Shown: positions 1-5,884 of the stretch, piece after piece | Position numbering within the stretch: position 1 is the stretch's first letter | Layout of the letters: each line of letters begins with the position of its first letter | Source of the DNA: Rubrivivax albus | GTDB taxonomy: Bacteria > Pseudomonadota > Gammaproteobacteria > Burkholderiales > Burkholderiaceae_C | Length of the DNA: 64,000 bases | Assembly (NCBI RefSeq): GCF_004016515.1 | Contig: NZ_SACT01000005.1 | Span: forward strand, 1-64,000 | Reading direction: 5' to 3' | Notes under the pieces: generated by a model | What the model saw: only the letters and a program-made list of their open reading frames with translations | What the model was told of the DNA's origin: nothing | Database searches by the model: none | Position numbers and translations under genes: made by a program

Positions 1-124
1 GGCCATCGCGGACACCTGAGATACGATGAACCCAGTCACCCGCATGCCCTGTGCGCTGTCCGCCATCGGCGTGAAACGGTGTCCGCGATCAGCGTGAAAC
101 GGGTGTCCGCGATCGCTGAAATGC
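1..124. mobile_element. End of an IS21-family-like insertion sequence (terminal repeats)
   Basis: Near-identical blocks built on TGTCCGCGATC followed by a GCGTGAAAC- or GCTGAAA-like tail occur at about 82-100 and 103-121. A degenerate copy lies at 55-74 and an inverted GCGGACACC lies at 8-16. Several short direct repeats at the tip are typical of IS21-family ends. The transposase genes (istA/istB) would lie left of the window. The downstream primase-like reading frame loses its family-like sequence at about 125-130, so the IS junction is placed there. The family assignment rests on the repeat pattern alone; no transposase is visible. Confidence 0.5.
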
Positions 125-127
125 GCA

Positions 128-868
128 TCCGACGAAGGCTGGCACGCAGGATCGAAGGAAGCCGAGGGCGTGATGAAGGGCCTCATCACGGAGCCGACGC
201 TGGTCATCGAAGGCAAGCACAAGGACGCTCGGGGCGGTGTACCGAACCGGCTCAAGCTCATGGTCTTGTCGAACTACGACTGGGTGGTGCCAGCCGGCGC
301 GGACGAGCGCCGCTACTGCGTCATCGACGTGCCCGGCGACCGTGCACAGGACCAAGGCTACTTCGGCAAGCTGAACGCCTGGCTTGACGCCGACGGTGCG
401 CGCATCTTCCTGCACTACCTACTGAACCGCGACCTGTCAGGGTTCAACCCACGTGTCGCGCCCCGCACTGCGGCACTGGACGCCCAGAAGATCGCCGCGA
501 TGTCGGCGGTGGATCGGTGGCTGCTCGAAGCGCTGGACACCGGCATCCTCCCGCGCTATCACCTGCCAGCCGCTGAGTGGAGCGAAGCCGGAGTCGAGCT
601 TCGCTGCGATGAAGCCGTCGGCTCCCTCGCGGAGCGCGGGGTGCGACTGAGAAGCCGGGCAGCCGGCAAGGACGCCAGAGAAATCGGAAAGCGCCTGCAG
701 CAGGTCTTCGGCTGCGGCCCCGCCGCCGCCAGGGCAGGTCAACAGCCCGCTGAACGGGACACCCCGCGGCCGACGTGGCGAGCGTGGTCATTGCCAGGTC
801 TGACGGAGGCCAGGGCGCGGGCCGCCAAGGCGTTCGGCCTGACGTACTACGCGTGGGGGCAAGCGTGA
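128..868 (+). pseudogene. 5'-truncated phage/plasmid primase-helicase (D5/DUF5906-like), C-terminal remnant
   Basis: The frame is open from the IS junction, without a proper start, and reads DEGWHAGSKEAEG, then LITEPTLVIE, VPNRLKLMVLSNYDWVVPA and ADERRYCVIDV. This is the signature of the helicase half of the primases found in P4-like satellites, prophages and integrative elements (final AAA+/SF3 part). Roughly the last 245 residues remain and the whole N-terminal half is missing. A GTG at 170 could act as an internal start, but the upstream residues still match the family, so it is a remnant rather than a complete gene. It marks the island as derived from a mobile replicating or integrating element. 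The C-terminal 100 residues are less typical. Confidence 0.7.
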
Positions 869-995
869 CGGCGGGCACACGTCCCCACCCACGCACTGGC
901 GGCAGGGCCAGGGCGGAGCCCCTGCTGCATACGCTGAATACGAGGGCCGTCCCGGAGCGTGTGCACGGATGGCCAGCATTCATGCGGCTTGTAGC

Positions 996-1186
996 GATGA
1001 ATACGATGAATACGATCTTTCTCAAAAGTTTAGAGAAAGCACACAGAGCCAGTGCCAGTCAAAAGCACGCACTGACATTGGCAACAAGTTGCTGGACTGC
1101 ACATTCATCGTATACATCGTATTTCTTCAATGAATTCAAAGACTTAGCGTGTAGCGCAACTCCGCGTGTTCGTATTCATCGTATAC
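996..1186. repeat. ATACGATGA-type direct and inverted repeats in the 869-1197 gene-free stretch
   Basis: The 329 bp between the primase remnant and the next gene hold no convincing gene. They contain copies of one short motif. ATGAATACGATGAATACGAT runs at 997-1016. Its inverted counterpart ATTCATCGTATACATCGTAT is at 1103-1122. A third inverted copy, CGTATTCATCGTATAC, is at 1171-1186, ending 12 bp before the start codon at 1198. A single ATACGATGAA also occurs at 21-30. The copies are more AT-rich than their surroundings. They could be iterons or operator sites of the mobile element; no spacer regularity suggests CRISPR. Confidence 0.6.
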
Positions 1187-1197
1187 AGGCGGCCTAG

Positions 1198-1536
1198 ATG
1201 CGGACGCCGACTGACGACGTTCGGCCTGGTGCCAAGGGCACTGCCCGTGCCCGCCGCCGACTAGCCAAACTAGCCCGGCTCGTCGAGCGATGGTGGCACG
1301 CCGTGCCCGATGCCGAGCGCCACGCCTACTACAGCCCCGCCGAACTAGCCGCGCACGTCGGCGCCCCGATCAGCGCCCTGGCTGCCGCCCTGGAATTGCT
1401 GGGCTGGCAACGCGGCGCCGTGACGCTCAAGGGCAAACGCATCGCCTACTGGGCCGCGCCCGGCCATCCACCTATCCAACTGCAGCGGGGCCGCCCTGCA
1501 GAAGTTGCACGTGACGACAGGGGGAGATACGCATGA
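1198..1536 (+). CDS. Small island protein, possible winged-helix fold, function unknown
   Basis: This 112-residue basic protein has an Arg/Lys/Ala-rich start followed by a compact central segment (about residues 30-90) that reads like a small helical DNA-binding domain: AYYSPAELAAHVGAPISALA, then LGWQRGAVTLKGKRIAYWA. The pattern (helix, turn, helix, then a beta-wing with aromatic residues) suits a winged helix but lacks a family signature I can name. Its TGA overlaps the next start codon (ATGA, 1533-1536), so the two are probably co-translated. The ATACGATGA repeats just upstream may control it. Genes like this commonly follow primase genes in integrative elements. Confidence 0.6.
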   Translation: MRTPTDDVRPGAKGTARARRRLAKLARLVERWWHAVPDAERHAYYSPAELAAHVGAPISALAAALELLGWQRGAVTLKGKRIAYWAAPGHPPIQLQRGRPAEVARDDRGRYA

Positions 1537-2531
1537 GCCACCAATACACCAACGAGATGGAAGACACCAACGACATCGCGTCCGAACTCGCAGCAGTCGC
1601 TGCCGCGATGCTCAGGTACACCGACGGCGGGCATCCGTATCGCGTTGCCCAGACTCTGACCGGATCGCCACGGCGCTTTGAGCGCCGAGAGACTGTTGCA
1701 GCGTATGCGACGCTGATTCATCAGGCATCCGAAGCCTGGGCCGGCTTGCGGTCGCTGCGGGATGCCTTGCCCGACCCAGATCTCGCGGCGTGGATCTCCG
1801 AGCGCCATGCGCGGCTGCAACCTGCGGACGCCTTCGAGCAGCGTGGCGAACTGCTGGCCGATGCTGGTGATGCGTTCGCTGCGCTTGTGCATGCGGTAGT
1901 CACCGCCCGTGACGACCTCGAATGCCCCCGCCGCGATACGGGCAGCCGCGCCCGCCGTGTTCGGGCATTGGCCAGCCTGCGCAGCGCGCCGGCCACGCTA
2001 GCCGCGCTGATGGTCGAGCAGCTCGTGCCAGCCGCCCAGCAGGTCGGGCACGCCCTCACGTTCATGGAGGTGCCCGGGTACGAGCACAAGCACCGCGCCG
2101 TCGAGCACTTGCAGCGGCACCTGAACAGCACGCTTGACCTGCTGGTGCGCGCGTCCACCACAGTGCGCCAGATGGATCGCGCAGCGCTGCAGGCGGAACT
2201 GCGAAAGTTCGGCAGGTTCTGGGCGCCGTTCTTCATGGTTGCATCTGTCGTGGAACTGCTGGCGCTGCTGATCCATGAGAACGCCGACGAACTGATTCTG
2301 CGTCTTCCCGCCAGGGGCTGGGCCGCTGACTTCCCGGAGGCAGCGAGTCATGCAAACGGCGCCGTGCGTAATGGTCTGCAGTTGGCCCTGGCGAATGGCG
2401 GCGGCGGTGCGCACTTGCTTTCCTTCATGGAGGGGCGCTATCGGACACGAGGCGATGCGCTCGACCTGGCTGCGCGGGCCGGGCTAGTGCCGATGCGCGT
2501 CGCGTCGTGGTTCATGCCCAAACGCTGGTAA
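1533..2531 (+). CDS. Hypothetical helical protein of the island
   Basis: A 332-residue, mostly alpha-helical protein with no family I recognise. It has many Ala/Leu/Arg-rich helices and a hydrophobic stretch near residues 230-250 (FFMVASVVELLALLI) that could be a single buried or membrane helix. It contains HEN and LPARGW motifs around residues 250-262 but nothing diagnostic of catalysis. It starts in a 4-bp ATGA overlap with the preceding small gene, which supports the chosen start and joint expression. The codon usage is typical of a real high-GC gene. It is probably cargo or a structural/regulatory component of the mobile element. Confidence 0.55.
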   Translation: MSHQYTNEMEDTNDIASELAAVAAAMLRYTDGGHPYRVAQTLTGSPRRFERRETVAAYATLIHQASEAWAGLRSLRDALPDPDLAAWISERHARLQPADAFEQRGELLADAGDAFAALVHAVVTARDDLECPRRDTGSRARRVRALASLRSAPATLAALMVEQLVPAAQQVGHALTFMEVPGYEHKHRAVEHLQRHLNSTLDLLVRASTTVRQMDRAALQAELRKFGRFWAPFFMVASVVELLALLIHENADELILRLPARGWAADFPEAASHANGAVRNGLQLALANGGGGAHLLSFMEGRYRTRGDALDLAARAGLVPMRVASWFMPKRW

Positions 2532-2629
2532 GGCACCTCGTCCAAATCCGTAGCCAAAGCCCCTGGGTAGGCCGCCATCACGGAGGGAGCGCAGGCGGGG
2601 GGCCAGGCTATCGAGGCCCGTTGTCCCAT

Positions 2630-2658
2630 GGCACCCCCACCCCTCCGGTGGGGGTGCC
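2630..2658. terminator. Perfect 12-bp GC-rich hairpin, possible terminator
   Basis: The arms GGCACCCCCACC (2630-2641) and GGTGGGGGTGCC (2647-2658) are perfectly complementary around a 5-nt loop. The hairpin sits 99 bp after the stop of the preceding gene. There is no T-run directly after it; a short TTTT occurs 22 bp later. It could end transcription, protect an mRNA 3' end or be a protein-binding site. Confidence 0.4.
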
Positions 2659-2680
2659 CGGAGACGGCGGGCGGTTGCAG

Positions 2681-2836
2681 TTTTCAATTGGCATGCAACC
2701 CAATTGAGTTGCCGCTAGCGTCTCTCTAACGCATTAGCGCAAAGACTAGTCGGGATTGCTTTGCGGCGGTTTCGTGTGAATTGCTATCGTTTAGTTGCGC
2801 ATTCGAGATGCACGAATCATTGAACTAACTGGAGCA
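2681..2836 (+). promoter_or_regulatory. AT-rich leader with nested inverted repeats before the gene at 2841
   Basis: Base composition shifts to AT-rich here. CAATTGG (2685-2691) pairs with CCAATTG (2700-2706). An overlapping alternative pair, GCAAC (2695-2699) with GTTGC (2708-2712), makes the two hairpins mutually exclusive. A Shine-Dalgarno-like CTGGAG lies about 6 bp upstream of the ATG at 2841. No convincing -35/-10 pair can be fixed by eye. This looks like the promoter/operator region of the next gene; the specific regulator is unknown. Confidence 0.35.
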
Positions 2837-2840
2837 ATTC

Positions 2841-3152
2841 ATGAACGCCTGCCGATTCCAGCGAATCACCGCTGAAGAACTCGACGCAGCACTCGGCACC
2901 CCGGCCACGTCCCGCCCGACTAGCCGCACCAGCCTGGCCGACTACCTGGAGCGTGCCGCGTCGTGCGACGCCGACCTGTCAGACCTGGACGACCTGGACG
3001 ACCTGCTGACCAAAGCGGCGGACGGCGCCGCCACCGCCGCACAGATGGCCGAGCTAGAAGCGTGGACACGCTTCTTGCAGCAGGAAGCCAACACCCTTGC
3101 CGCCATTGTCGCCTGCCCGGACGAGCGGGCCAGCATCAACCCGATGCCCTGA
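2841..3152 (+). CDS. Small acidic island protein, unknown function
   Basis: A 103-residue protein with its own leader and a plausible ribosome-binding site (CTGGAG). Its middle (about residues 45-58) is strongly acidic with a repeated Asp-Leu-Asp pattern, DLSDLDDLDDLL, followed by an amphipathic helical tail. The acidic helix resembles DNA-mimic or adaptor-like small phage proteins, but no family can be named and that comparison is only a guess. It is transcribed separately from the genes before it and precedes the broken PrtN-like gene. Confidence 0.55.
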   Translation: MNACRFQRITAEELDAALGTPATSRPTSRTSLADYLERAASCDADLSDLDDLDDLLTKAADGAATAAQMAELEAWTRFLQQEANTLAAIVACPDERASINPMP

Positions 3153-3219
3153 CCAACTCGCCATGCCCGCCCGGAGAGCCGGGCGGGTGAATCCCCGCGC
3201 ACACCACGAGGCCCACGCA

Positions 3220-3530
3220 ATGAGACGCAAGGCAGCGCCCGCCCCTGCGTCTGCACAGGCCCGCCTAGCCGCGCTGGAACAGTCGCCGATACAGACGCAC
3301 AGCCATTTGGCCGCTCCGCTGGCCGAGGTGTGCGACAGCCACTTCGGCATGACCTACCGCGAAGCCTGCATGGTAGCAGCGCGCCACTTGTTACCGGTGC
3401 CGACCTTCGAGCTGCGCGCCGGCCGGAAGTCGCCATGGAGCCATGGAAACTGAGCGTCGCACACCTGGCCGAGCACATCGAAGCTGCGGCACAGGCTAGC
3501 ACTAACGAGAGGGAACGCATGCGCATCTAG
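3220..3530 (+). pseudogene. PrtN-like pyocin-activator family gene broken by an 8-bp tandem duplication
   Basis: Frame one starts at ATG 3220 and reads PLAEVCDSHFGMTYREA, then LLPVPTFELRAGRKSPW, and hits a stop at 3451-3453. A second frame continues with KLSVAHLAEHIEAAAQ to a stop at 3528-3530. The break lies exactly at two tandem copies of GCCATGGA (3432-3439 and 3440-3447). Removing one copy joins the frames into a 100-residue protein whose order (short helical start, LPVPTF strand, SPW, then a DLA-like helix) fits the PrtN/pyocin-activator family of small DNA-binding regulators. As sequenced, translation gives a 77-residue truncated product. It could also be a phase-variable or sequencing-induced break. 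Confidence 0.6.
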
Positions 3531-4075
3531 ACCTTGAACAATCACCCAATGCCCGAAGCACCATTCGGGAACTTCCCAGGCCGCTGCATTGCCACTCACT
3601 ATGCGAACAGCGGCTTGCCTACATTGGCATCCGTGAATCGCATGGCTTTGGCGCTCAGCTAGTAGGGCTGCTCAGACAAAAGCCAGGTAGTTTAAAAGCG
3701 CAGATACTTGCTTTCTGTCGGTCACTTCATGACCAAGGTCTGGCAGGCGGCCATGGATTCGCTGCGATCCTCAATGCTGGTTGGGTCGGACCAGCACCGT
3801 GAGCGATTCGACACGCTCCAAGATGTCGATACCTTCGGCCCGTCGCGGTGCGTGAGCAAACCGCCGGGCTTTCAACCTAGACAGCATGCTCCGACGCAAG
3901 CTGAGCGGCCACCGACGGGTCTGCGTAGGATTGCGGCGCCGACGAGGCTTAAGATTGGTGCCCAAGCTAGGCGCGGGGAAGCACCGGCGACGCATGCGCG
4001 ACCGCGCAGTGGGACAACTGCTGCAGAAGGTGCGTCACACCGGATTGCCATGACACAGAACTATTGACAAGGGGA
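3531..4075. other. 545-bp stretch without a convincing gene, upstream of the defence operon
   Basis: No reading frame here looks like a real protein. The longest plus-strand frame (from 3708) has low-complexity, Arg/Pro/Thr-rich composition and no family signature. The stretch is less GC-rich than the core chromosome and must hold the promoter of the six-gene operon that starts at 4076. I cannot fix -35/-10 boxes by eye. Confidence 0.5.
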
Positions 4076-5884
4076 ATGCACTTGGAAGATCTCGATCTGG
4101 ATCAGATTGCGACGCTGCTGTCGGAACTATCGCAACCCAGTGTGCTGCCAAAGGTCGATGGACGCCACCACGTGCGGGCGTTCGACGCGGCTGATGTCGA
4201 TTTCTGCACGAGCAACTGGCTGTACCGAGTTCTGGACGTCATGCCTTGGCTCAACTTGGACGCCAGCTTTGACTCGCAAGAACTTCCCAAGGCAGTGGCG
4301 TTTCGCCTGTTTGACGAATTATCTCCCGGGAAGTCCGAGGCGAGCTTTCAGATCAATGACACGTATGTTGTGATTACGGCCTTGGGTGCGCAGACGCTTG
4401 AGGATCGGCTAAGCCGGGCCGTTGGCCACCGCAGTGTCTTCTTGCAGATGCTTGAGGACGAACTGTCGATTGCGGCCGCGACAGAAGCTTGGATCGAAGC
4501 GTGGAACGAGGCGCCGGCGACAGAGCCGCTGTCTATCAACGCAACGGTCGACAAATGGCGGATTCAAGATTTTGCCGGCCGCGCGAGATCGATGCAACTT
4601 GATCTGAACCCAACCTACCAGCGGGACTTTGTCTGGTCAAACGCGGATTCGCAGACGCTGATCGAGTCGATCCTTCGAGGCATTCCACTGCCTTCGATTA
4701 TTCTTGCGCGCGGTTCGGGCAATCAAAGATATCAGATTGTGGATGGCAAGCAACGCTTGACTGCAATATTGCGCTTCATGGGTGCGCACCCGGAAGGGTT
4801 GCAAAATGCCAAAGCAATGGTGGACTTTAATATATTTGATACAAACTTTGCACAGTTCGCGAGGCGCAACAACCTTAGGGCAACAGACATCAGAGAAAAG
4901 TACCTGCCGTTTAAGACCAAGAAATACGCTGACGAGAACGATCCGCTGACGTCTCTTGGTGGCCGTTACTACTGCGAGATCAGGGACAAGTCAGTTCGGA
5001 TTGCGGGCGAAAACATAACCGTCGCTGACTTGTTCGAGCGTACGTGCGATTATTTTATCCCAGTGTTAATCTATCGTGACACCCAAGTTCGGGATATCCA
5101 CAAGGTCTTCAGAATCTACAACCAACAGGGCACAAAGCTGAATGCGGAGGAGATCCGCAATGCAGTTTTCAACCATCTAGTGATTTCGAGGATGATGCTC
5201 TTCGTCAGCGGCGACAGACCTGAGCCGGAGATCGCTCCCGAACTCGTGAGCGCCGGAATCGATCCGACGTCAACGCATGAGATCATTGATGCCCTAGGAT
5301 TTCGCGTCAATCGGTTTCGCCGAACGAAGGTCCTCTTGTGGACCGTGGCTACCCTCATCCTCAAACCAACCCAGGCGCCGGACGGCGTGTACAGAACGCC
5401 GTCAACTGCCAGCCATATTGACGAGTTTTTGCGCGCCATTGAGGATGGGACGCTACGTCAGTTCCGTTCGCGGTCAACCCTTGAGAATCTGGCCCGGGAT
5501 CTCGTCGGCGCGCTCGCGCTCCACCAAAGCAGCGAGGCCGCCTGGCATCCAAAGTTTCGCCGTAAGGGCAAGAGCGAAATGGCCTCCAAGTGGGAGGAAC
5601 TCCCCGTCGTCGGAAGCTTGATCGCCTGCTTGGTGCTGACGATCACGGGTCAAGAACAAAGGCTAGAAGAGGGAATTGATGCCGTGCGAGAGTTAACCTC
5701 CAAGATGTTGGGACCGCAGAGCACACAGAACAAGACGCAGTGGGCACACATCGCTAGTTCTGCAACCAGGATACTTGAGGAGTTGGGCATCGGCTTGGAG
5801 GACGCTCACTCCGCGGTACTCGAGAGGTACGGCGAGAGCGCCATCGAAGCGTTGGCCAACATCCGCAAGCTCTCGACAAACTGA
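4076..5884 (+). CDS. DUF262 family protein (GmrS/ParB-like), first gene of the defence operon
   Basis: A 602-residue protein. Residues 1 to about 160 form an N-terminal region I do not recognise. A DUF262 domain follows (about 165-385): LDLNPTYQRDFVW, then ILRGIPLPSIIL, DGKQRLTAI (D223 to I231) and YNQQGTKLNAEEIRNAVFNH (from about residue 345). The DG(Q/K)QR motif belongs to the nucleotide-hydrolysing or sensing domain seen in GmrS, SspE and BrxU type restriction proteins. I see no HNH/DUF1524 domain in the C-terminal 200 residues, so it may act as a sensor or NTPase rather than as the nuclease. ATG 4076 is preferred; AAGGGG lies directly before it, and a TTG at 4064 is the alternative. Its stop overlaps the next start (TGATG). 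Confidence 0.8.
   Translation: MHLEDLDLDQIATLLSELSQPSVLPKVDGRHHVRAFDAADVDFCTSNWLYRVLDVMPWLNLDASFDSQELPKAVAFRLFDELSPGKSEASFQINDTYVVITALGAQTLEDRLSRAVGHRSVFLQMLEDELSIAAATEAWIEAWNEAPATEPLSINATVDKWRIQDFAGRARSMQLDLNPTYQRDFVWSNADSQTLIESILRGIPLPSIILARGSGNQRYQIVDGKQRLTAILRFMGAHPEGLQNAKAMVDFNIFDTNFAQFARRNNLRATDIREKYLPFKTKKYADENDPLTSLGGRYYCEIRDKSVRIAGENITVADLFERTCDYFIPVLIYRDTQVRDIHKVFRIYNQQGTKLNAEEIRNAVFNHLVISRMMLFVSGDRPEPEIAPELVSAGIDPTSTHEIIDALGFRVNRFRRTKVLLWTVATLILKPTQAPDGVYRTPSTASHIDEFLRAIEDGTLRQFRSRSTLENLARDLVGALALHQSSEAAWHPKFRRKGKSEMASKWEELPVVGSLIACLVLTITGQEQRLEEGIDAVRELTSKMLGPQSTQNKTQWAHIASSATRILEELGIGLEDAHSAVLERYGESAIEALANIRKLSTN

Noticed and set aside
996..1186. Possible CRISPR array from the repeated ATACGATGA motif
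   Set aside because: Repeats are too short, lack regular spacers and occur in both orientations; no cas genes nearby.
775..1197. Plus-strand open frame of about 140 codons over the repeat region
   Set aside because: Its first part overlaps the primase remnant in another frame, its composition is not protein-like and it spans the ATACGATGA repeats; no ribosome-binding site.
3708..4067. Plus-strand open frame of about 119 codons upstream of the DUF262 gene
   Set aside because: Low-complexity Arg/Pro/Thr composition, no recognisable domain and no good ribosome-binding site; more likely promoter DNA.
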